The translations under genes were made by a program, and so were the position numbers. DNA of 43,871 bases from Rubripirellula sp. GTDB lineage: Bacteria; Planctomycetota; Planctomycetia; Pirellulales; Pirellulaceae. Of this stretch, positions 15,801-22,697 are shown piece by piece; the stretch's first letter is position 1, and each line of letters starts with the position of its first letter. The stretch spans positions 1 through 43,871 of the forward strand of contig JAQWPZ010000114.1 of NCBI GenBank assembly GCA_029245125.1, written 5' to 3'. Under the pieces are notes generated by a model. The model was not told where the DNA came from. It was given only the letters and a program-made list of their open reading frames with translations, and ran no database searches.

Positions 15801-18027
15801 CATAGGCTGCATATTGAAGGTTCCCCGATTGCACCCCGACACGATACGCTTCAGCGTAATCCTTGCTGCTATCGGCTAGATGTTGATACCAATGCCGCGC
15901 AGAGCTGCCGATCATCAGGTGAAAAACTGCCTGATCAGATGGTGTCGCGAGAGAACCTCTCATTACCTCGCAAGCCAATTCCGTAAACTGCTTGCCCAGC
16001 GAGTAATCATTGCCCACCCAACCCAAGAGCCCGGTAAACGCGGTGTGGCTGTAACCAATCTGCGGAATGTTGCCGAAACCGAGTGTGATATTCACAACTT
16101 TCGGGACGATCACACTCCAAAGAGACTGGTGCGAGCGATAACAGGGTGGCCCCATCGTAATGAGAACCTTTGCCGCAGCTCGCATCTTCGCATCTGAAGC
16201 TTCTGGCTGCCCCGCCAATTCCGCGAAAGATCTCCCTTGAAGAAGACTGTACGTCTTCTTGATTTCAACATCTCGGGCCGATTCGTAATTTTCGTCGGGC
16301 AACAAAATACCCAATGCTTCCAGCGCTTCTCGCCCAGCGTTAATTGCGTCCGAATATCTCGCTTGAAGCGTATGCTGAACGATCAGTAAATTCAGTGATT
16401 CTGCTTTCTCGACTGGCGATATCGCGTGGTCCACCGCAACTCGAATGTACCGCCGAGCCGCGTTGGGATCACCTTCGAGAAATTCAGTTTCCCCGTGATC
16501 TCGATACAGCGTCATCGCTAGATTGTGGTGATGTCGCCATAGCTCCTGAGATGTCGCTTGGTCCTGAAGGAATTGCTGCGCCGCAATGTGGTATTGAAAT
16601 GCCGACCGAAATGCTGTCGCCGTCTTTGCCTTTCTGGCGGCCGCCACATTCAATTCAATGCATCGAATTCGTTCCTCGGTAGCATCAATCAGACCGATGC
16701 AAAGGTTGAGATGTTCAACCACCTCACAAACACGCTCAGCCACCTGATCTGAGGTGAGGTTGTTAAGCAACGTGCGACCTATGCCAAGCCGCACTTTAGG
16801 CATCTCTTCCGCTGAGATACCACCATAAGCAGCTTGCTGGACTCGGTCATGAACAAATTGATACCACGGAGCTACCTCTTGGTTTTCAATCCTCACGCTG
16901 CTTTCAATCGGGCGAACAAAATCGGGCGTCAGTACCCGTAATTTTGCATCACACTGCTCAACTGTACTGCCATCAATCAAAGCCAACGTTTCTAGATCGA
17001 AGCGATTTCCAATGCAGGCGGCAAATGAAATGAGCTGTTGATTTTCCTGATCCAATTCCGCGAACTTTTCGGCGAAAATCCCCACGACATTCGCCCGCAA
17101 TTTGATTTTTGAATCGAGAAAAGAACTGATCTCACAACCAAATGCTGCATGCTGTTGACGATAAAGTGCCAGCAGCGAACGAACAAAAAATGGATTCCCT
17201 TCGGTCAGTGAGTGAATTTCTCTTGCCAATGTCTCAACGGATGCAGCCTTGACCAAGGAAGCATCGGAAACCAACTCACACAGTTCACCGAGGCTCAAAT
17301 TCTCAATCTCGATCACCTCCATCGGCATGTTCTGTGATTGGAGATGCGAAAGCTTCTTCGTTAGAGGATGTGATTGGTCAATTTCATCGCATCGATAAGC
17401 AGCCACCAACAATAAATACCGAAGAGTCGAGCCGACATTTAGCTCAGACAACAAATTCAAAGACGCCGAATCGGCCCACTGCCAGTCATCAATGAACAAC
17501 ACAAGCGGGTGCTCTGCGCTAGAAATCACCTTCAGAAGCGCCCGAATCACACCAGCAAATCGATGCCGAGCCTCAAGCGGTGAGATTGCCGCGATCGGCG
17601 TTTGCTTACCAATCAAGTACTCAAACTCTGGTACTAAGTCGACCAGCAGTTGACCGTTCTCACCAACCGCTTCAAGAATTTTGTTGGCTAACTGCTTCCG
17701 ATGAGATTCATCTTCACGGCGAACGCTATCGCAAAAATTGACGAGTGCTTGTCGCCAGGCGACGAACGGCGCATTCTGATCGTACTGATTGAACTTGCCG
17801 GCGAGAAAGTAGCCGTTGCCTTCGAGGGTTGGCTCTCGAAGCAACTCCGCCAAAGTTGTTTTGCCGGAACCAGACACCCCGGGCAACAGAAGTAATGCAC
17901 CCTGCCCGCGATTCGCTCGCTGAAGTGCCGCGAGAATCTTCTCGACATGCTCGCCACGGCCGTAAAGCCTCTGACGTGGTTCCTTCCAGGTAAATTCAGA
18001 ACGGAATTCTTGCAAGTGGTTTGACAT
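12862..18027 (-). CDS. Giant AAA ATPase / helical-repeat / PAS / hybrid histidine kinase
   Basis: A protein of about 1721 residues. In order: an AAA_16-type ATPase with Walker A G50-VSGSGK-T57 and a Walker B-like strand (LVLFIDDWQWAD); a long helical, TPR-like region (about 430-1050); a coiled coil; a PAS domain (about 1110-1235); HisKA with H1260 in NMSHEIRTPMNGIMG; HATPase (DTGIGIAKD, GGTGLGLSIS); and a REC domain with D1549 in LILMDVQMPEMDG. The frame allows a TTG at 18033, but GGGAG at 18035-18039 is correctly spaced only for the ATG at 18027. The ATPase/repeat half resembles MalT/STAND-type predicted ATPases in large hybrid kinases. No Ser/Thr kinase domain or membrane helix is seen, so the protein is probably a cytoplasmic sensor. 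The C-terminal 80 residues are atypical and show no HPt motif. Confidence 0.92.
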   Translation of the reverse strand: MSNHLQEFRSEFTWKEPRQRLYGRGEHVEKILAALQRANRGQGALLLLPGVSGSGKTTLAELLREPTLEGNGYFLAGKFNQYDQNAPFVAWRQALVNFCDSVRREDESHRKQLANKILEAVGENGQLLVDLVPEFEYLIGKQTPIAAISPLEARHRFAGVIRALLKVISSAEHPLVLFIDDWQWADSASLNLLSELNVGSTLRYLLLVAAYRCDEIDQSHPLTKKLSHLQSQNMPMEVIEIENLSLGELCELVSDASLVKAASVETLAREIHSLTEGNPFFVRSLLALYRQQHAAFGCEISSFLDSKIKLRANVVGIFAEKFAELDQENQQLISFAACIGNRFDLETLALIDGSTVEQCDAKLRVLTPDFVRPIESSVRIENQEVAPWYQFVHDRVQQAAYGGISAEEMPKVRLGIGRTLLNNLTSDQVAERVCEVVEHLNLCIGLIDATEERIRCIELNVAAARKAKTATAFRSAFQYHIAAQQFLQDQATSQELWRHHHNLAMTLYRDHGETEFLEGDPNAARRYIRVAVDHAISPVEKAESLNLLIVQHTLQARYSDAINAGREALEALGILLPDENYESARDVEIKKTYSLLQGRSFAELAGQPEASDAKMRAAAKVLITMGPPCYRSHQSLWSVIVPKVVNITLGFGNIPQIGYSHTAFTGLLGWVGNDYSLGKQFTELACEVMRGSLATPSDQAVFHLMIGSSARHWYQHLADSSKDYAEAYRVGVQSGNLQYAAYAFGHNMYCRYFQGAELAILIAEAQASLEFSKTRHNQWAIDLLEGGLHLFRQVSGSESFDSGLSPWETAYLDRVREHHNQQVECIYCVLKANLCLIMGDYESAIKLSDSAVPLVPMVGTQGLLPWAEHVFARFMALACGNEAPLSSIARSNELSELREQIGIWAEHCSENFEHKYLLATAETARLEGRYSDAAERYQTAIESARDQGFVQWEGLANERASSLWRSLGNHRLEDLYWQQAFYCFDRWGANAKLASMASEFAGPERQRFAAVITGVGSEASGAMPDESLVKQMIGKHLQLLRQQSCDLSAQREKVAEASQIDELANVADVLRSDIAKRRRSSEELRRKWDAERDLNEELERRVQERTVELSKAESRFRNVLESAPIAMVMVDSDGVIQLVNSAMEELFGYLRKELVGRSALSLFCTQTQERLQVSGCDLRRGLYNLMASEGVESRCVRQSGIEFPIQLGLNEVRTEEGVFLLGAILDVTVQRETLIAMRTAKEEAESANRAKSAFLANMSHEIRTPMNGIMGTCELAFKTDLDVEQEMYLMTMQRSAAALLDIINDILDFSKIEAGKIELEDKPFSLHELVNDVVQLLTPNARAKQIKMICDLDPRLKMHFQGDAGRLRQVLFNLVGNALKFTNEGSVCLSVQLVKRRDSSATLKFVLQDTGIGIAKDKVGIIFDPFLQIELDDNRRYGGTGLGLSISSRLVHLMGGDLAVESELGRGTTFSFSLVLPETEQSESQQQRLLEVQQPQRTLDVLVAEDNRANQLVATCLLEKRGHRVFVASNGAIAVRQFQQKHYDLILMDVQMPEMDGLEATRRIRAIEKGNGKRTPIIAVTAGAMQGDRERCLEAGMDEFLSKPIEWKKFDGFLGRLLHPKRIESAKEPFCWDMITVQLMAMENQPTPEEAVGTILGDLEGLMEQLAEPILTGNPIGTDPSYDNLSIAGQAVSMTWRADCSAVTEAACSPGKPSLGGTSNS

Positions 18028-18034
18028 CCGCAAA

Positions 18035-18039
18035 CTCCC
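18035..18039 (-). promoter_or_regulatory. Ribosome binding site deciding the giant kinase start
   Basis: On the minus strand GGGAG lies 7 bases before the ATG at 18027 and only one base before the TTG at 18033. It therefore selects the ATG as the translation start. Confidence 0.7.
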
Positions 18040-18059
18040 AGCGCATCGCCAAGTCCCGA

Positions 18060-18074
18060 CTTATAAATTATAAG
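18060..18074 (-). promoter_or_regulatory. Palindromic -10-like element upstream of the giant kinase
   Basis: CTTATAA-A-TTATAAG is a perfect 7-bp dyad around one base. On the minus strand it contains TATAAT at 18072-18067, 40 bases before the kinase ATG. A transcript from it would have a short leader carrying the GGGAG site. No good -35 box is seen, so activator dependence or autoregulation through the dyad is possible. Confidence 0.4.
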
Positions 18075-18633
18075 CGGTCTAAAAGTGGTCCTACAGAATA
18101 TTTATCTTCCGTCCGGGGAAAAAAATTTGCGAGGAATCCAAAGATGTCTCTGAAGGAGTGCGAAACTAGACGGACTACACGCTCTATATGGCCTGTGAAC
18201 CCAAAACCGGTGAATGCGAGAGAGGGTTTGATGACTTGACCAGACGGAATTGAGTGGCCTGTTCGGTCAATTCACCGCGAATTTCGGCTTCGGAACGCCG
18301 GATGCCCAAAAGTAGTCGGTTGCAATGGTTTGGACCAGAACTTCCAACTACTAAATTGCGAAGGCGTTCAGAGTGAACCGGGCGGAGTGGGAGTCCTTCA
18401 TGTTGCGTTTCGCTCGCCCAACACCGCCGGAAAGTGGCCGTTTGACCCCAAACCCTGGCACTCAAAACAACGACGTCCCGCATCAAACCTTTCAAACGCT
18501 ACCGCGATTATCCAGGCTGAATTCGTCGGCCGAAAAACGGTGATACACCCCGCGTAAAAACAACGTCGCTTCACAGAACCATCAACCGTCGCTACCAAGA
18601 TCACCGACCAACCCCAGAAGCTACCGCTACCAC

Positions 18634-20154
18634 CTAGTCGTCCTTGGAGTCGGCATCTTCTGCCTGCGGCTCCGTGGCATTCTTCGCCGCAGACTTCCCT
18701 GGAACCGTAATCGGATTGTGGTTGATGACCGGCAAATACTTGGCAAGCTTTTGGATCACGGGTGCAAAAACGGAATCCCCGGCGAGATTCTTCCACTCAT
18801 GCGGATCTGTCTCGTGGTCATAAAGTTCCTCGGAACCATCTGCATAAACAATGTATCGATATCTCTTCGAACGAATGCTGTGATTCCCCATCCCTTGAGT
18901 GGTAATGGCGACCCTGTCTGTCTGCAGATTGGGATGCTGAAAGAATCGGACAAGACTTTCACCTTCAATTTGTTGTGGTGGCTTTTGAAACCCACAAAGA
19001 TCGACCAGGGTTGGATAAAGGTCTAATAAACTCACGGGCGAATCACACTGTGTCTGAGGAGACGTCTGCCCCGGTGATACCACGATCAAAGGGACATGCG
19101 TCGTGCTCTCCCACAATGCAAATTTTTCCCAATGTTGTTTTTCACCGAGATGGTATCCGTGATCACCCCACAAAATGATCGTCGTGTTGTTCGCCATCGG
19201 CCCATTGTCCAGAGCATCCAATAGCTGCCCAACCATCTCGTCAGCAAAGGCAAGCGATGCCAAGTAACCCTGCACTGCTTTCTTCCACTGCCCGTTCGCG
19301 ACGATCCACTCATGCCACTCTAACTTTGCCATTTCCTTTGCAGCCTCGGGTAAATCATCGATGTCTCCCGCCATGTGAACCGGCAGCTGAATTGATGCGA
19401 GCGGAAACTTTTCAAAAAATTCGCGGGGAACATACCAGGGCACGTGCGGGCGATAGATCCCAACCGAGAGAAACAAGGGTCGATCATGGGCCCGCCCTAG
19501 CTGCTGTTTTGCCCAATCAACAACCTTCGCATCTGCCATCTCGGACTCTTCGATATCAAGTGCCGCCCAGTCGAAGTGCCCACCGTAGAATTCGGGATTA
19601 CTATTGACCGGCCACTCATCGGGAGTAATTTCCGCGGGCATTTGCTGTGTCAGTGACGGGAAATAATCGTCCCATGCTTTCGGGTCACTGAAACCGGAAA
19701 GGTATTTCGCATCAAAAAAGGTGTGCGCATGAAATAGCTTGCCCGCCCCGAGAGTTAGATAACCGTGATTCCGGAAATGCTGTGGCAAGTGGACCGCATC
19801 CTCGGCCAAATGCGTCGTTCGCCAATCATGGGCATTTTTGTAAATCCCCGTCGTCGACGGCCGCAGTCCCATCAGCAAACTCGTTCGCGATGCGTTGCAC
19901 CCAGGGGCCGAACAATGGGCATTGCGAAACAATAAACCGCGTTGAGCTAACCGGTCAATGTTGGGGGTAACAGCTTGAGGGTGTCCGCCAAGGATTCCCA
20001 CCCAATCATTCAGATCATCGACCGCAATGAACAACACGTTGCGTGGCTCAATCGGGTCCTCGGCGTAACACGCAGAACTAAGGATCACGGAACCCAAACT
20101 AGCTGCCGTTAAAATCAGGCACTGTGTGATCGCCGATAACAAAAAGACGCGCAT
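18634..20154 (-). CDS. Secreted sulfatase, iduronate-2-sulfatase-like
   Basis: A type I sulfatase of about 506 residues. The frame can be extended to an ATG at 20196, but the ATG at 20154 has GAGGG upstream and begins a clean signal peptide (MRVFLLSAITQCLILTAA, cleavage likely near CYA-ED). Metal-binding Asp pair: FIAVDDLNDW. The formylglycine site is C86-N-A88-S-R90, followed by TSLLMGLRPSTTGIY, typical of iduronate-sulfatase-like enzymes. The central Pro of C-x-P-x-R is Ala. ILWGDHGYHLGEKQHW supplies the second metal site and Lys. It should cleave sulfate esters from polysaccharides in the periplasm or outside the cell. The acidic C-terminal tail (AEDADSKDD) is unusual. A structured leader lies upstream. 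Confidence 0.92.
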   Translation of the reverse strand: MRVFLLSAITQCLILTAASLGSVILSSACYAEDPIEPRNVLFIAVDDLNDWVGILGGHPQAVTPNIDRLAQRGLLFRNAHCSAPGCNASRTSLLMGLRPSTTGIYKNAHDWRTTHLAEDAVHLPQHFRNHGYLTLGAGKLFHAHTFFDAKYLSGFSDPKAWDDYFPSLTQQMPAEITPDEWPVNSNPEFYGGHFDWAALDIEESEMADAKVVDWAKQQLGRAHDRPLFLSVGIYRPHVPWYVPREFFEKFPLASIQLPVHMAGDIDDLPEAAKEMAKLEWHEWIVANGQWKKAVQGYLASLAFADEMVGQLLDALDNGPMANNTTIILWGDHGYHLGEKQHWEKFALWESTTHVPLIVVSPGQTSPQTQCDSPVSLLDLYPTLVDLCGFQKPPQQIEGESLVRFFQHPNLQTDRVAITTQGMGNHSIRSKRYRYIVYADGSEELYDHETDPHEWKNLAGDSVFAPVIQKLAKYLPVINHNPITVPGKSAAKNATEPQAEDADSKDD

Positions 20155-20247
20155 GGGTTCGATCACCCTCATTTTTTGGTAGTTGTGGATGATCAAAGTA
20201 TTGAATAAGTGGGCGGAGCGAAATCTGTCCCCGGTGCCAAGCTAGCG

Positions 20248-20324
20248 CACCGCTTCAAGGGAAGCGGTGAATCTTGGTGCACCGACGACCAAGATTGTAG
20301 GTCTTGGCAGCACAAGATACCTAC
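20248..20324. promoter_or_regulatory. Array of three consecutive stem-loops upstream of the sulfatase
   Basis: Three stems follow one another. CACCGCTTC pairs with GAAGCGGTG (20248-20256 with 20261-20269, loop of 4). ATCTTGGT pairs with ACCAAGAT (20271-20278 with 20288-20295). GTAGGT-CTTG pairs with CAAG-(AT)-ACCTAC (20297-20306 with 20313-20324). An alternative pairing, CCAAGA (20289-20294) with TCTTGG (20302-20307), would disrupt the last two. The array lies 94-170 bases before the sulfatase start, beyond the terminator of the preceding gene. It could be an RNA leader with switchable structure or a REP-like DNA element. Confidence 0.5.
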
Positions 20325-20343
20325 GCGACCGGGCCATGTTCCA

Positions 20344-20378
20344 ATAAAAAAACGCACCGCGGTGTCCACGGTGCGTTC
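20344..20378 (-). terminator. Rho-independent terminator of the repeat-protein gene
   Basis: A perfect 9-bp stem, AACGCACCG (20351-20359) with CGGTGCGTT (20369-20377), has a 9-base loop. On the minus strand it is followed directly by a run of seven T (20352-20346). It stands 37 bases after the stop of the low-complexity protein gene. Confidence 0.85.
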
Positions 20379-20414
20379 GAAACCTCGTTGAAGCCAAGGG
20401 AATCTCATCGAAAA

Positions 20415-21533
20415 TTAAGCATCGGTATCAGCACGACGTCCTTCAGAACGCGACCGATCAGAACGACCGCCATCACGGCCCCGCTCTCCACCCTCAGCAT
20501 TAGGACCGCGGTTGCCATCCGGACCCCGCTGAGCGCTGGGACCACGGTTGCCATCCGGACCACGCTGAGCGCCGGGACTACGGTTGCCATTTGGGCCACG
20601 ATGAGCGCCGGGACCATGGTTGCCATCCGGACCACGCTGAGCGCCGGGACCACGGTTGCCATCCGGACCACGCTGACCGCCGGGACCACGGTTGCCATCC
20701 GAGCCACGATGAGCGCCGGGACCACGGTTGCCATCCGAGCCACGATGAGCGTCGGGACCACGGTTGCCATCCGAGCCACGATGAGCGTCGGAACCACGGC
20801 TGCCATCCGAGCCACGATGAGCGTCGGGACCACGGTTGCCATTTGGGCTGCGTCGCGAGCGAGAGCCATGATCAGCGACACCTTTCCGATGATGATTACC
20901 GGCGTGGCGGTGATCAGGTCCACCGTTTCGGCGAAAACTGCTTGTGGCGGAATGTCCACCACGTCTTCGACCTGAACTGCCACGTTCTTTTGTAGAACGA
21001 CCTTTATCCGAGCCACGATGAGCGGCGTGCCCTTCATGCCGCCCCCTAGCTACTCTTTTTGAGTTTGCTGAGGAAGCACGCGATGGTTTTCCTGGATTGC
21101 GAGCAGCCATTCGGCTTCCCATACTTCGACCACGCGCTCCCATTCGACTCATTTGCGGTCCGCCTTTTCGCCCCATTGCGAAACGCTTATCGCCTCCACG
21201 GTTTGACGTTGCCGCAGATCGTGCGGCAGCCACTTTCTCCGCCCACGGAGCTCTAAATCCCCGGGCATTAAGTTGGCCTCGCATCGGAGCACGAGAGTTT
21301 TGTGGGGAGACCTTGCCCCGTGTATCCCCCGCACCTTTACTTTTCATCCACGGCGGACCACCACTCTTCATCCAAGGTGCACCACCGCCACTCTTCATCC
21401 AAGGTGCACCACCGCCACCTTTCATCCATGGAGGACCGCCACCTTTGCCACGAGGACCGAGCTGCGCGGACGCCGATTCAACTTGAACCGAGATCGCGAC
21501 TACCAGAGCGAACAACAGCACATTTCTAATCAT
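20415..21533 (-). CDS. Secreted low-complexity Gly/Arg/Asn/His-rich repeat protein
   Basis: The frame opens at 21647, but the ATG at 21533 starts a clear signal peptide (MIRNVLLFALVVAISVQV, ending SASA-QLG), giving about 372 residues. After the signal come four PWMK repeats separated by Gly-rich spacers. A basic middle region (RRRGGHSATSSF, HHRKG) follows, then ten units of the 12-residue pattern G-N-R-G-P-x-A-x-R-G-x-D, encoded by a 36-bp tandem repeat. The tail is Arg/Ser/Asp-rich. No enzymatic motif is visible. Composition and export suggest a disordered extracellular or cell-wall-associated polymer-binding protein. Repeat number probably varies between strains. A strong terminator follows. 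The codon frame is well conserved through the repeats, arguing that it is translated. Confidence 0.75.
   Translation of the reverse strand: MIRNVLLFALVVAISVQVESASAQLGPRGKGGGPPWMKGGGGAPWMKSGGGAPWMKSGGPPWMKSKGAGDTRGKVSPQNSRAPMRGQLNARGFRAPWAEKVAAARSAATSNRGGDKRFAMGRKGGPQMSRMGARGRSMGSRMAARNPGKPSRASSANSKRVARGRHEGHAAHRGSDKGRSTKERGSSGRRRGGHSATSSFRRNGGPDHRHAGNHHRKGVADHGSRSRRSPNGNRGPDAHRGSDGSRGSDAHRGSDGNRGPDAHRGSDGNRGPGAHRGSDGNRGPGGQRGPDGNRGPGAQRGPDGNHGPGAHRGPNGNRSPGAQRGPDGNRGPSAQRGPDGNRGPNAEGGERGRDGGRSDRSRSEGRRADTDA
20481..20840 (-). repeat. 36-bp coding tandem repeat, about ten units
   Basis: Ten contiguous 36-bp units encode G-N-R-G-P-x-A-x-R-G-x-D variants. The first nine are well conserved and the unit nearest the stop is degenerate. 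Units differ by single substitutions and there are no spacers, so this is a coding minisatellite inside the secreted protein gene. Confidence 0.9.
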
Positions 21534-21766
21534 GAGTTTCAACCGTGAATGGACGAAGTTTTTTCCGTTTCTAATAACACGACAGCAATACTGTTGCTTG
21601 CCTGAATCAACGACCACCTTGGCCTCGCGATTTCGACAATTCGACAATTCGCCTCAAGAGCCTACAGAAGCTCTTGCCGCGTGTTAGGGATTCAACACGG
21701 CTGTGTGGCTCAGGTTTCGATCTTTAATCACTTAAAAGAGCGGGATTTTCAATTCCAATCTCAGTC

Positions 21767-22153
21767 TTGGATTCCAACGGCAACGAATTCCAGCCGGATA
21801 TTGCCCCAGTCGGATGCGCCCCACCCAAACGAAGAACCACCAAGGCAGGAAGCAATGCGACAAATCAACGCGGTCCAGCGCAGCCAATCGATCCCAACAG
21901 CAAACTAAATAAGGCCTTCATTGCGGCCCGCAAGGCACAGCTTTTCCAGCACTGCTCTCAACGAAGTGCGGACGCCAAACGGGCAGATCTTCAAGGCAAA
22001 ATCAACCAACTCGTAAATGCCAGTCTCTCCGTGAATCCCAACCAACGTCAGCAACACTCACTCTTGCAAGCCCCCCGGCCCTACAGCCTCCGTTGGGACC
22101 AGGACGATCCAATCAACGCACACTCTTGGCTCTCCCGTTCTGACATCGCATGA
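21767..22153 (+). CDS. Small hypothetical protein
   Basis: A frame of 128 residues from a TTG, with codon use similar to neighbouring genes (GAT, GCC, CAA, AAC frequent). The N-terminal part is Asn/Pro-rich. The middle (NSKLNKAFIAARKAQLF) and following DLQGKINQLVNASLSVN look helical, and the end contains WDQDDPINAHSWLSRSD. No signal peptide, membrane helix or known motif is seen. The start lacks a clear ribosome site, so the true start could differ or the frame could be spurious. It is transcribed divergently from the repeat-protein gene. Confidence 0.4.
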   Translation: MDSNGNEFQPDIAPVGCAPPKRRTTKAGSNATNQRGPAQPIDPNSKLNKAFIAARKAQLFQHCSQRSADAKRADLQGKINQLVNASLSVNPNQRQQHSLLQAPRPYSLRWDQDDPINAHSWLSRSDIA

Positions 22154-22697
22154 CCATCGCTTGCCGGAGCGGAATAATGACCCCAAAGGATGAATTCATC
22201 AGTTAGTTAGTCTCGAGGAAATGTGAAGTTCCAGAGCAGTCCGAACTCGTTAGGTGGTGCAGAGAAGCAACGCCAGCAAAAACTCGGCGGGGCACCGGTC
22301 TGCGAAGGAGTGTGTCACGATCATTACTGACAGCTGCCCGTGGGGTTGCGGGGGCAGATTGGATGGTGATTTCTTAAGTGCGGTTCGCGTGGGTTGCGGC
22401 TTCGCGTCGAAGTCGGATGCGAATTCGCACTAGAGGCACTCTTCCTGTCGGACCGCGGGATTTCGCTGACTTGAGGTACCCGTAATCACTAAACCAATGA
22501 TTGAGATCTTTTCAGGCACGAGAAATCGTTCCCGCCCCGCGTTTCAAATTGCAGCCGTTGTGAAAAACCCCGAACCCATCCGCATTGGACCTTCCACAGA
22601 GTTCAACCCGTTTTCGCGGAACAACATTCCGCACGATCCGGATTTTAGACGTGCCTTCTGAACACGAACGACCTGATTATCTGAGATCCAAAATCTA
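22154..22697. other. Intergenic region before the photolyase gene
   Basis: These 544 bases contain no supported gene. One stem-loop, CTGCCC (22334-22339) with GGGCAG (22352-22357), is visible but lacks a T-run. The photolyase start at 22698 has no obvious Shine-Dalgarno sequence, so its leader may be unusual. Confidence 0.45.

Larger units (their letters stand above)
18028..18633. other. Intergenic region between giant kinase and sulfatase
   Basis: About 600 bases. Apart from the kinase leader (18028-18075) I see no supported gene. The short frames here lack ribosome sites and recognisable sequence. The sulfatase reads towards this region from the right, so its transcript must end here, but I see no hairpin with a T-run. 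Confidence 0.45.

Noticed and set aside
20481..20840. 36-bp repeats at CRISPR-like unit length
   Set aside because: The units are contiguous with no spacers and keep a coding frame on the minus strand, so this is a coding minisatellite.
20304..20995. Long plus-strand frames rich in Thr/Ala/Ile or His/Arg/Asp over the repeat region
   Set aside because: They are antisense readings of the 36-bp repeat. The minus-strand frame has a signal peptide, natural composition and a terminator.
22334..22357. CTGCCC/GGGCAG hairpin as a terminator
   Set aside because: It has a 12-base loop, a 6-bp stem and no T-run on either strand.
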